From NCBI RefSeq assembly GCF_011927635.1, contig NZ_JAATJB010000010.1, positions 105,011-169,010 of the forward strand: a stretch of 64,000 bases of DNA. Reading direction: 5' to 3'. Made by a program: the position numbers and the translations under genes. Origin of the DNA: Sphingomonas trueperi (GTDB lineage Bacteria > Pseudomonadota > Alphaproteobacteria > Sphingomonadales > Sphingomonadaceae). Position 1 is the first letter of the stretch. The number at the start of each line of letters is the position of its first letter. The notes under the pieces were generated by a model that was given only the letters and a program-made list of their open reading frames with translations, ran no database searches and was not told the origin of the DNA. This document shows, in pieces, positions 21,773 to 29,924 of the stretch.

Positions 21773-24577
21773 ATGACTCGCAAACCGATTCTGTTGATGG
21801 GCGTGGCCCTGATGGCGCTCGCCGGTGCCGCGCCGGCATGGGCACAATCCGACGCAAATTCCGGCGAGACGCCGCAAACGCCCAGCGCGCAGAGCAGCGC
21901 GACCGAGGAGGAGATCCTCGTCACCGGCATCCGCGCCAGCCTTGCCTCGGCACGCGAGTTTAAGCGCAACTCGGATTCGATCCTCGACGCCATCGTCGCC
22001 GAGGATATCGGTAAGTTGCCGGACAATAATGCTTCCGAGAGCCTTGCGCGACTGCCGGGCGTGCAGGTCAGCCGCTATGCGGACGAAGCTTCGGGCATCC
22101 TGATCCGCGGCCTGCCGGACGTCGGGACCTCGTTCAACGGGCGCGAGATCTTCACCGCCGAGAACCGCACCGTGCAGGTGCATGATTTCCCCGCCGGCGC
22201 GCTCGCGGCGCTGGAAGTGTACAAGTCGGCCACCGCCGATCTGATCGAGCCGGGCCTGGCCGGGCTGGTCAACGTCCGATCGCGCCGTCCGTTCGACTTC
22301 AAGGGGCTGGAGATCGCCGGCGCGATCCGCGCTTCCTACAACGACCAGTCGAAGAAGACGAACCCGAACGGCAATCTGCTGATCAGCAACCGCTGGAACA
22401 CGCCGATCGGCGAGATGGGGGCGCTGGTCAACGTCGCCTATAACCGCTTCTACTATAACAACGCGATCCGCTACACCAATGGCGGCGTCGATCCGGTGGC
22501 GAACAGCAAGGCGACGCTGCCCGCGGGCGAGGCCGCCGATTTCCGCCTGCCGTACAGCGTCGGCCTCTATTATCCGCGCGGGCTGCGCGAGCGCCCGTCG
22601 GTCAACGGCTCGCTCCAGTGGAAGCCGGCGCACAATCTCGAAATCTATGCCGACGGCCTGTGGCAGGCGTTCCGCAACCAGGGTTCGACCGAGAGCTTCG
22701 ACGTGTCGCTGCTGCGCGCCGCGCCGAAGAACGCCGCGGGCGTCGAAGTGCCCCCGACCCTGTCGAACATCGTCCGCGTGCCCGGTGAGCCCAACAAGCT
22801 GGTCAGCGTGAGCAAGACCGGCGGCTATCCGGCGGAGATGTTCCGTTCGACCAGCCGCGACTTCACCAACACCTACCAGGCCGCCGCGGGCTTCGTCTGG
22901 AACACCGGCCGCGCGGTGATCTCGAGCGACTTCGCCTACACCTTCTCGGAATATGGCGCCAACGAACGCAGCCTCGATTCGCAGACCGCTTCGGCGCCGC
23001 CGGTCAACGTGATCTTCGAGAAGGAGAAATCCTCCTGGTTCGATCTCGGCAATTACGACATGACCAACCCCGCCAACTATGTATGGCGCGGCTATTATGA
23101 GCGCGAATATTATGTCAGCGGCGCCGGCATCCAGTGGCGCGGCGATGTCGCGCTGGACACCGAGATCGGCTGGCTGCCCAAGATCAAGTTCGGCCTGCGC
23201 GCAACCGACCGCGACGCGAAGCGTCGACAGGGCAACCGCTACGCCTATACGCCGACGCTGAACATCCCGTTCGCCAGCCTGCCGACCGGCAGCCTGGAGC
23301 AGGTGCAGGACGGCTTCCGCGGCGACGGCCCCCCGTTCCGCAACTGGCTGATGCCGTCCTATGACGCGATCCAGGGCAATGCCGAGGCGCTGCGCCAGCT
23401 CTCCTATGCGTCGCTCCAGAAGATCGTCGCCGCCAACCCGAACGACCAGGGCTACAAGGACGCGCTGCAGCAGTTCAGCACCCAGGCGATCCCGATGGAT
23501 CCCTATGGCGGCTTCTACGCCAAGGAATCGAGCTACGCCGCCTATGCCTCGGCCGGCTATGCCTTCGATGTCGGCATCCCGATCGACGGCAGCGTCGGCG
23601 TGCGCATCGTCAACACCGATGGCCGCTATGTCGGCACCTCCAAGGTGACCGCGGTGGACGGCACCGTCTCGGCGGTCACCGACACCAATCGCCAGAACTA
23701 TGTCGACGTGCTGCCGAGCTTCGGGCTGCGCGCCAAGCTGGCGCAGGGGCTGCAGGCGCGCCTGGGCTTCACCATGACGCGTACCCGGCCCGGCTTCGGC
23801 CAGCTCAACCCCGCGTTCAGCCTCAACCGCAACACCGATGCCGGATCGGGCGGTAACGCCTCGCGCTACGCCTTTTTCGGCTCGGGCGGCAACCCGGACC
23901 TGAAGCCGCTGACCTCGAAGAATTACGACGCGACGATCGAATATTATTTCGGGCGGAACGGTGCGGTGAGCGGTGCGGTATTCTATCGCGATCTCAAGGG
24001 CTTCATCAGCAACTACACCCGCGACGTCAACGATCCGGTCTATGGCTTGATCCAGATCAGCCGGCCGGAGAACGCCGGCACCGGCAAGATCAAGGGCTTC
24101 GAGCTTTCGGCGCAGAGCTTCTTCGACTTCCTGCCGGGCTGGCTGAGCGGCTTCGGCGCGCAGGCGAACCTCACCTATGTCGACGCCAAGAACCAGCTGC
24201 CGGCGGCACTCGGCACGGCGCAGCCCATGGTCTCGCTCACCGGCCTGTCGAAATGGTCCTACAACCTCAGCGGCTTCTACGAGCGCGAAAAGATATCGCT
24301 GCGCCTGTCGTACAATTATCGCAGCTCCTATATCGATTTCTACAGTCGAAATTCGAACGATCAGCAATATACCGGCCAGAGCGTGCGGCCGATATCGCGG
24401 CTGGATTTCTCGGGATCGTACACGCCGATCGAGAACATCACGTTGACGGCCGAAGTCAACAATATCCTGGCGCAGCCGTTCAGCAACTATCGCTACTTCA
24501 ACGAGACGCAGTACTACCCGATCGATACGCGCTACGAAGGGCGCTACTACAGCGTCGGCGTGCGCTTCCGTTTCTGA
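21773..24577 (+). CDS. TonB-dependent receptor
   Basis: This 934-residue outer-membrane transporter has a signal peptide ending in PAWA (about residue 24), a TonB-box-like stretch EEILVTGIRAS, a plug domain (about 60-170) with the conserved LARLPGVQVSRY and ILIRGLPD elements, and a 22-stranded barrel ending in the aromatic GVRFRF terminus needed for barrel assembly. The EILVTGIRASLASAREFKRNS start is typical of the very large sphingomonad and xanthomonad family that often takes up carbohydrates or other organic compounds; the substrate is not readable here. No utilisation genes are linked. GGGGAGG precedes the ATG. Confidence 0.95.
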   Translation: MTRKPILLMGVALMALAGAAPAWAQSDANSGETPQTPSAQSSATEEEILVTGIRASLASAREFKRNSDSILDAIVAEDIGKLPDNNASESLARLPGVQVSRYADEASGILIRGLPDVGTSFNGREIFTAENRTVQVHDFPAGALAALEVYKSATADLIEPGLAGLVNVRSRRPFDFKGLEIAGAIRASYNDQSKKTNPNGNLLISNRWNTPIGEMGALVNVAYNRFYYNNAIRYTNGGVDPVANSKATLPAGEAADFRLPYSVGLYYPRGLRERPSVNGSLQWKPAHNLEIYADGLWQAFRNQGSTESFDVSLLRAAPKNAAGVEVPPTLSNIVRVPGEPNKLVSVSKTGGYPAEMFRSTSRDFTNTYQAAAGFVWNTGRAVISSDFAYTFSEYGANERSLDSQTASAPPVNVIFEKEKSSWFDLGNYDMTNPANYVWRGYYEREYYVSGAGIQWRGDVALDTEIGWLPKIKFGLRATDRDAKRRQGNRYAYTPTLNIPFASLPTGSLEQVQDGFRGDGPPFRNWLMPSYDAIQGNAEALRQLSYASLQKIVAANPNDQGYKDALQQFSTQAIPMDPYGGFYAKESSYAAYASAGYAFDVGIPIDGSVGVRIVNTDGRYVGTSKVTAVDGTVSAVTDTNRQNYVDVLPSFGLRAKLAQGLQARLGFTMTRTRPGFGQLNPAFSLNRNTDAGSGGNASRYAFFGSGGNPDLKPLTSKNYDATIEYYFGRNGAVSGAVFYRDLKGFISNYTRDVNDPVYGLIQISRPENAGTGKIKGFELSAQSFFDFLPGWLSGFGAQANLTYVDAKNQLPAALGTAQPMVSLTGLSKWSYNLSGFYEREKISLRLSYNYRSSYIDFYSRNSNDQQYTGQSVRPISRLDFSGSYTPIENITLTAEVNNILAQPFSNYRYFNETQYYPIDTRYEGRYYSVGVRFRF

Positions 24578-24606
24578 GACCCGGGCTTCCGGTTCCTTCC
24601 CCCCTG

Positions 24607-24633
24607 CGCCCGGCTTCGACCGGGCGTTTTTTT
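24607..24633 (+). terminator. Rho-independent terminator after the TonB-dependent receptor
   Basis: Stem CGCCCGG (24607-24613) and CCGGGCG (24620-24626) closes a CTTCGA loop and is followed by seven T residues. A second copy of the stem-loop core (CCCGGCTTCGACCGG) follows at about 24643-24657 and could serve the convergent hydrolase gene. Confidence 0.92.
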
Positions 24634-24662
24634 AAGGAGAGGCCCGGCTTCGACCGGCGGCT

Positions 24663-25565
24663 TTATTGCGCCGGCCGGGCGGCCAGCCATTCGAGCAGCG
24701 CGCTCGTCACCTCCTCGGGTTTTTCCCAGGGGGCGAAATGGCCAGCGTCGCGGATCTGGACGATCCGATAGTCGGGGATCAGCGTCTCCAGCCCGTCGAG
24801 CAGGCAGGGCAGCAGCCCGCGATCGCGCATACCCCAGATCACCAGCGTGGGCTGCGGCTGGAGCGGGAAGGGGCCGTCGATCCAGCTCGGGCGCGGCGGA
24901 TCCTCGTCCATCGCCGGCACCACGATCTGGGTGGCGCGGTACCAGTTGAGCATCGCGGTGAGCGCGCCCGGCTGGCTCCATTGTTCGAGATAGATCGCCT
25001 GTTCCTCGCGCGGCACGGTGACCTGGAGATGCTCGCCGAACAGCGAGAGCAGGAACTGCTCGAGCCCCGTCTTGTCCGGCGCGCGATCGAGCTCGGTCTC
25101 GCGGAAGAAGCGGATATACTGGCTCGCGCGGCGCTGGCCGGGATCGTCGAACAGCTTGCGCTGGAAGACCTGTGGATGCGGCGCGTTGACGATCGCCAGC
25201 CGGGCGACGCGCTTGGGCTCGCGCAGTGCCGCCATCCACGCGATCGCGCCGCCCCAGTCGTGCCCGACCAGCGTGAATCGATCGACCACCAGCGCATCGG
25301 CAAGCGCGAACACGTCCGCCGCGATCCTGTCCGCGGCATAGGCCTCGACGCCGTCGGGCTTGGAAGAGTTGGCATAGCCGCGCTGGTCCGGCGCGATCAC
25401 GAAATAGCGCTCGGCCAGCGCCGGAATCTGGTGCCGCCAGGTGCGGTGCGACTCGGGGAAACCATGGAGCAGAATGATGGGCGGGTTGGCGGGGTCCCCC
25501 GCCAGCGCGACGTTGAGCGTAACGCCCGTCGCCAGCGGCAGGCTGGTCTGTCGAATTCCGGTCAC
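24663..25565 (-). CDS. Alpha/beta hydrolase, epoxide hydrolase/haloalkane dehalogenase-like
   Basis: The protein (300 residues from GTG 25565) has the alpha/beta hydrolase core with HGFPESH as the oxyanion region, the nucleophile elbow VGHDWGG in which aspartate replaces serine, a cap domain, an acid in the MRDRG region and the catalytic histidine in DAGHFAPWE. Asp nucleophile and the HGFPE motif fit soluble epoxide hydrolases and dehalogenases. The chosen GTG has AGGGAGAG six bases upstream; another GTG nine codons earlier (25592) has no such site. The gene is alone, convergent with the TonB receptor. Confidence 0.88.
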   Translation of the reverse strand: MTGIRQTSLPLATGVTLNVALAGDPANPPIILLHGFPESHRTWRHQIPALAERYFVIAPDQRGYANSSKPDGVEAYAADRIAADVFALADALVVDRFTLVGHDWGGAIAWMAALREPKRVARLAIVNAPHPQVFQRKLFDDPGQRRASQYIRFFRETELDRAPDKTGLEQFLLSLFGEHLQVTVPREEQAIYLEQWSQPGALTAMLNWYRATQIVVPAMDEDPPRPSWIDGPFPLQPQPTLVIWGMRDRGLLPCLLDGLETLIPDYRIVQIRDAGHFAPWEKPEEVTSALLEWLAARPAQ

Positions 25566-25667
25566 GCGGCTCTCCCTGTTCCTGGACGGCACCGCCTCCG
25601 TGCCGTCCAGTCTTTCTGCCCCGGCCCTAGATGCGCCGGTTGGACGAAAGCCGCAAGTGAAGGAAAA

Positions 25668-26567
25668 CTAGGGGTAACTTACCGTCTTAGGAACTTCGGG
25701 AATGGGGATGAATTCCTTGTCGTCATTGGGCACCTTGGGGAAGGCGCCGGCCTTCCAGTCCTCCTTGGCCTGGTTGATCCGATCGCGGTTGGAGCTGACG
25801 AAGTTCCACCAGACGTGGCGCGGCGTCTTGAACGCCTCGCCGCCGCAGAACATCACCCGCGCGCCGCGTTCGGAGCGCAGCGTCGCGCGGACGCCGGGGC
25901 GCAGCAGGTACAGCGTCATCGGCAGCAGCGGCATGCCGTCGAGGCTGGCATCGCCCATCGCGACATAAAGCGCGCGCTCGTCCGCCACCGCGTCGATCGG
26001 GATGCTCGCGCCGCCATCGAGGACGACGTCGCCATAGATGGTCTGGGCATAGGTGGTGGTCGGTGCCGAAGCACCCCAGAGCTCGCCCATGATCACGCGC
26101 GCGCGGGCGCCGTGCGCCTCGACGATCGGCAGCTCGGCGGCCGCGACATGCTCGAAGGCGGGGTTCATTTCCTCCACCGCTTCCGGCAGCGCGAGCCAGG
26201 TCTGGATGCCGGAGAGCTCGGGGCCCTTCTCGCGCTCGGCGGAGGGCGAGCGCTCCGAATGGACGATGCCGTGGCCGGCGGTCATCAGGTTCACCGCACC
26301 GGGCTCGATCGTGGCATAGGTGCCGAGCGAGTCGCGATGGTCGAGCGCGCCGGCGAACAGATAGGTGACGGTGGCGAGGTTGATGTGCGGGTGCGGGCGC
26401 ACGTCGATGCCGGTGCCGACGTCGAGGATCGCGGGGCCCATCTGGTCGAAGAAGATGAACGGCCCCACCATGGTGCGCGGCCGCGAGGGGAGGGTGCGAT
26501 GCACCTTGAAGCCGCCCAGGTCGTGCGTGGTCGGCTCGATCGTCTGGATCACCAGGTCGTCGCGCAT
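25668..26567 (-). CDS. Pirin family protein
   Basis: The 299-residue protein is a bicupin pirin. The N-terminal cupin carries the metal ligands in HPHINLATVTYLF (two His) with further His/Glu residues in MTAGHGIVHSE; the C-terminal pirin domain follows from about residue 170. Bacterial pirins have quercetin dioxygenase-like activity or act as regulators; which applies here is unknown. The ATG gives MRDDLVIQTIEP and follows a GGAGACGA site; the 28 codons of open frame before it lack conserved character. Confidence 0.93.
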   Translation of the reverse strand: MRDDLVIQTIEPTTHDLGGFKVHRTLPSRPRTMVGPFIFFDQMGPAILDVGTGIDVRPHPHINLATVTYLFAGALDHRDSLGTYATIEPGAVNLMTAGHGIVHSERSPSAEREKGPELSGIQTWLALPEAVEEMNPAFEHVAAAELPIVEAHGARARVIMGELWGASAPTTTYAQTIYGDVVLDGGASIPIDAVADERALYVAMGDASLDGMPLLPMTLYLLRPGVRATLRSERGARVMFCGGEAFKTPRHVWWNFVSSNRDRINQAKEDWKAGAFPKVPNDDKEFIPIPEVPKTVSYP

Positions 26568-26680
26568 CGTTCGTCTCCGTGTTTGCTGATGCCGGGATAG
26601 CCGCTCGCGGCGGCGAGGCCCAGCCAAACCAGCGGATAGGATCGGGAACACAGCGTTTCCGATGCGGCCGGTACAGCTTG

Positions 26681-26715
26681 TTACAACTCGATCGTTGTAA
26701 TTGCGAATCGTTCGC
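26681..26715 (+). promoter_or_regulatory. Two palindromes upstream of the PepSY operon, one Fur-box-like
   Basis: TTACAAC-N6-GTTGTAA (26681-26700) is a perfect 7-bp inverted repeat, and GCGAA-TCG-TTCGC (26703-26715) is a second one next to it, within ATTGCGAATCGTTCGCG. The second resembles alphaproteobacterial Fur boxes of the TGCGAAT/ATTCGCA type, while the first looks like a separate operator. Both lie 45-80 bases before the PepSY gene. Fur binding is inferred, not shown. Confidence 0.5.
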
Positions 26716-26759
26716 GTTATCGCATCGGCCCGACTTCAGCCGAGATTCCCGACCGCCCA

Positions 26760-27404
26760 ATGCACGCCCCGTCTCCTCCCGTCGCGCCCCGCAAGCGCAG
26801 CCGCAAGAGCTTCTGGCTCAAGCAGCTCCATACCTGGCACTGGATGAGCTCGGCGATCAGCCTGATCGGGCTGCTGCTGTTCGCAATCACCGGCTTCACG
26901 CTCAACCACGCGGCGGACATCGAAGGCGCGCCGCAGACGGTGGACCGTGCGGCGCAGCTGCCGGCGGCGCTGCTGCCGCTGGTTAAGCCCGACGACAAGC
27001 CCGACGCCAAGCAGCCGCTGCCTGCGCCAGTCGCGGGCTGGCTGCGCACCAACCTGCAGATGCCGGCGGAAGGTGTCGCCGAATGGTCGGCAGACGAAAT
27101 CTATCTCGCCCAGCCGCGCCCGGGCGGTGACGGCTGGATCGCGATCGAGCGCAACACCGGCAAGGTGACGAGCGAGATCAGCTCGCGCGGCTGGATCGCC
27201 TATCTCAACGATCTCCATAAAGGCCGCAACGCCGGCACCGCGTGGAAATGGTTCATCGACGTGTTTGCCTTTGCCTGCCTGGTGTTCACGCTGACCGGGC
27301 TGGTGCTGCTGTGGATGCATTCCAAGCATCGCAAGAGCACCTGGCCGCTGGTCGCCGCCGGCCTCGCCATTCCCGCGCTGATCGCGCTGTTCCTGATACA
27401 CTAA
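26760..27404 (+). CDS. PepSY-associated membrane protein
   Basis: The 214-residue product has the PepSY-TM pattern: a basic start followed by KQLHTWHWMSSAISLIGLLLFAITGFTLNHA (first membrane helix about residues 28-50), a periplasmic PepSY-like domain, and two C-terminal helices (about 160-184 and 193-213). Histidines beside the helices could bind haem or flavin, as in PepSY ferric reductases. It heads an operon with DUF2271, DUF4198 and ApbE genes, which suggests an envelope electron-transfer role in iron reduction or uptake. Confidence 0.87.
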   Translation: MHAPSPPVAPRKRSRKSFWLKQLHTWHWMSSAISLIGLLLFAITGFTLNHAADIEGAPQTVDRAAQLPAALLPLVKPDDKPDAKQPLPAPVAGWLRTNLQMPAEGVAEWSADEIYLAQPRPGGDGWIAIERNTGKVTSEISSRGWIAYLNDLHKGRNAGTAWKWFIDVFAFACLVFTLTGLVLLWMHSKHRKSTWPLVAAGLAIPALIALFLIH

Positions 27405-27414
27405 AGGGGGTTTC

Positions 27415-27939
27415 ATGCAGTTTCGCCTGACCGGACTCACTACGGCCGCGCTCGGCGCCGGCGCGCTGCTGCCGAACGCGGCGGCGGCGCAGACGATGGA
27501 CCTGTCGATCGAGCTGCCGCGGATGCGGGTGGCCGAATATCACAAGCCGTACGTCGCGGTGTGGCTGGAGAAGGAGGGGCAGCCGGCCCGAACCCTCTCC
27601 GTCTGGTACGATGTCGACAAGCGCGGCGGCGAAGGCACCAAATGGCTCCACGACGTGCGCCAATGGTGGCGTGCCTCGGGCCGCACGATGAGCTTCCCTG
27701 CAGACGGCATCAGCGGCGCCACCCGCGCGCCGGGCGTGCAGAAGCAGCGGCTCGTCGCCGGCAAGGGCGGCATGCCGGCGCTCACGCCGGGCCAGTATAC
27801 GCTGGTGGTGGAAGCGGCGCGCGAAGTCGGCGGCCGCGAGGTCGTGCGCCTGCCCTTCGCCTGGAACGGCAGCAGCGCCACCGCCACTGCCAAGGGCGCC
27901 AGCGAACTCGGTGCCGTTTCGTTCACGCTCAAGCGTTAA
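27415..27939 (+). CDS. DUF2271 domain-containing periplasmic protein
   Basis: The 174-residue precursor has a signal peptide ending in AAAA-Q (about residue 25) and a DUF2271 domain with YHKPYVAVWLEKEG and the aromatic, positively charged middle (WLHDVRQWWRASG). Family members are predicted extracytoplasmic and almost always sit beside PepSY, DUF4198 and ApbE genes, as here. No enzyme activity is known to me. It begins 10 bases after the PepSY gene with GGGGG as ribosome site. Confidence 0.87.
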   Translation: MQFRLTGLTTAALGAGALLPNAAAAQTMDLSIELPRMRVAEYHKPYVAVWLEKEGQPARTLSVWYDVDKRGGEGTKWLHDVRQWWRASGRTMSFPADGISGATRAPGVQKQRLVAGKGGMPALTPGQYTLVVEAAREVGGREVVRLPFAWNGSSATATAKGASELGAVSFTLKR

Positions 27940-27957
27940 ACCGGGGGGATCCAGATC

Positions 27958-28860
27958 ATGAAGTTCCGCAAGCCGCTTTTCGCCCTCGCCGCCGTCACCG
28001 CGCTCGCCGCGCCGGCCGCGATCGCCCACCGCATGTGGCTGCTGCCGTCGTCGACGGTCGTCTCCGGCACCGACAACTGGGTGACCGTCGATGCCGCGGT
28101 GTCGAACGACCTGTTCTATTTCGACCATCGCCCGATGGGCGCGATCCCGACGATCACCCAGCCCGACGGCACCGAGGGCAAGGCCGAGCACCACAATGTC
28201 GGCCAGTTCCGCGCGACTTTCGACGTGCACCTCACCCAGCAGGGCACCTATCGGATCGCGGTGGTCAACCAGGGCGTGTTCGGCCGCTACACGCTGAACG
28301 GCGAGACCAAGATGCTCCCGCGCGGCACGACCAAGGCGCAGCTCGCCACCGCGATCCCGGCGGGCGCCACCGACGTGCAGACCAGCGAGATGCTCGCCCG
28401 CAACGAGATCTTCGTGACGCAGGGCGCGCCGACCAACACCGTGTTCAAGCCGACCGGCGAGGGCATCGAGCTGGTGCCGGTGACGCACCCCAACGATCTC
28501 GTCGCCAATGAGCCCGCGACCTTCCAGTTCCTGCTCGACGGCAAGCCCGCCTCGGGCCTCTATGTCACCACCATCCTCGGCGGCGGCCGCTATCGCAATG
28601 CGCCCAAGCAGATGGAGCAGCGCACCGATGCGTCGGGCAAGGTGACGATCCAGTGGCCGGAAGCGGGCATGTACTGGATCAACGTCACGCCCAACGCGCC
28701 GCGGCCCGAGGGTGAAGGCGAGGGCCCGCGTCCGCCGGCCCAGGCCCAGGCTCAGGCGGGGGCGCCGCATCCGGCCCAGGGCGGATCGCAGGGCATGCGG
28801 GGCGTTCCCTCCGGCCGCCGCGTCAGCTACACGACCACGCTGGAGGTACTGGCACCCTGA
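27958..28860 (+). CDS. DUF4198 domain-containing periplasmic protein
   Basis: The 300-residue precursor has a signal peptide ending near AAIA (about residue 22), then a DUF4198 domain opening with the conserved HRMWLLPS motif and containing FDHRPMG near residue 56. The last 50 residues are a Pro/Gln/Ala-rich linker, then a short strand. DUF4198 proteins resemble periplasmic nickel or metal-binding transport components; a metal role would suit the operon. It is followed immediately by the ApbE gene, whose probable start overlaps this stop. Confidence 0.88.
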   Translation: MKFRKPLFALAAVTALAAPAAIAHRMWLLPSSTVVSGTDNWVTVDAAVSNDLFYFDHRPMGAIPTITQPDGTEGKAEHHNVGQFRATFDVHLTQQGTYRIAVVNQGVFGRYTLNGETKMLPRGTTKAQLATAIPAGATDVQTSEMLARNEIFVTQGAPTNTVFKPTGEGIELVPVTHPNDLVANEPATFQFLLDGKPASGLYVTTILGGGRYRNAPKQMEQRTDASGKVTIQWPEAGMYWINVTPNAPRPEGEGEGPRPPAQAQAQAGAPHPAQGGSQGMRGVPSGRRVSYTTTLEVLAP

Positions 28861-28958
28861 TCATCGACGCGCGTATTGCCGTTCCCGAAAGCCTGTCGCC
28901 GGCGGCGTTCCACCGGCGGCGACCGGCTGCGCCCGTCGCAACCTTTGGCGGCGCGACG

Positions 28959-29852
28959 ATGGGCACCACCTGGCGGCTGGTCGTCGTCGACCCGCCCGAG
29001 GACATCCGCGAAACCGTCCAGGCGGTGCTGATGCGGATGATCGGCGAGTTCAGCCATTGGGAGCCGGGCTCGCGCGTCGGCCGGTTCAACCGCGGCATGC
29101 TCGGCCATTGGCAGCCGCTTTCGCCCGAGGGGGTGCGCGTGCTGGAGGCGGCGCTGTCGGTCCATGCGGCGAGCGGCGGCGCCTTCGATCCGGCTTCGGG
29201 CGTGCTCGCCGACCTGTGGGGCTTCGGCCCCGCCGGCCCGCGCGACGACGTGCCGAGCGCCTACGCGATCGGCGAGGCCAGGGTCATGTCGGGTGCGCGT
29301 CACCTCGAGTTCGATTCCGAGCAGCGCCGCATCCGCCGGCGCGAAGCGGTGCAGATCGACCTTTCCGGCATCGCCAAGGGCTTTGCGGTGGATGCCGTGG
29401 CCGAGCGGCTGCTCGCGCTGGGCATCGAGGACTTCCTGATCGAGATCGGCGGCGAGCTGCGCGGCGAGGGGATCAAGCCCGACGGCCAGCCCTGGTGGGT
29501 CGAGCTGGAGCCGGTGCCGGACAGCACGCTCGCCCCGCTCCGCGTCGCGCTGCATGGCCTGTCGGTCGCGACCTCGGGCGACTATCGCCGCTTCTTCGAG
29601 CAGGGCGGGCGCCGCTATGCGCACAGCATCGATCCTCGGACCGGCTGGCCGATCGACAACCAGGTCGTCTCGGTCTCGGTGCTGCACCGCGAGGCGATGC
29701 TGGCCGATGCCTGGGCGACCGCGCTCACGGTGCTGGGCCCTGCGGGCATGACGCTCGCCGAGCAGCAGGGGCTGGCAGCGCATATGGTGACGCGAGAGGG
29801 TGAGGCGTTCTCGGAACGCATCTCCGCCAGGTTGCAGGCGATGCTGGGCTGA
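28959..29852 (+). CDS. apbE: FAD:protein FMN transferase (ApbE family)
   Basis: ApbE-type enzymes attach FMN covalently to Thr or Ser of secreted or membrane flavoproteins, using FAD. The product shows the FMN-transferase blocks: MGTTWRL, FDPASGVLADLWGFG, IDLSGIAKGFAVDAVAERL, LIEIGGELRGEG, and the C-terminal HSIDPRTGWPI metal/flavin motif followed by TSGDYRRFF earlier. Coordinates start at the first canonical codon, but the frame is open upstream and encodes the conserved FGGAT strand just before MGTTW. The real start is probably CTG 28857, ten bases after a GGAGG site and overlapping the DUF4198 stop. The likely substrate is a flavin protein of this operon. Confidence 0.92.
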   Translation: MGTTWRLVVVDPPEDIRETVQAVLMRMIGEFSHWEPGSRVGRFNRGMLGHWQPLSPEGVRVLEAALSVHAASGGAFDPASGVLADLWGFGPAGPRDDVPSAYAIGEARVMSGARHLEFDSEQRRIRRREAVQIDLSGIAKGFAVDAVAERLLALGIEDFLIEIGGELRGEGIKPDGQPWWVELEPVPDSTLAPLRVALHGLSVATSGDYRRFFEQGGRRYAHSIDPRTGWPIDNQVVSVSVLHREAMLADAWATALTVLGPAGMTLAEQQGLAAHMVTREGEAFSERISARLQAMLG

Positions 29853-29924
29853 TTGCACCAAAGGACGCCGCCAGCGATGGCCGCGCTTCCTTGACATCTG
29901 CCCCATGCGGCGCATGTGGGAGAC

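Noticed and set aside
21650..24367. A 905-codon open frame on the minus strand
   Set aside because: It is antisense to the TonB-dependent receptor and shows no domain. Long shadow frames are expected at this GC content.
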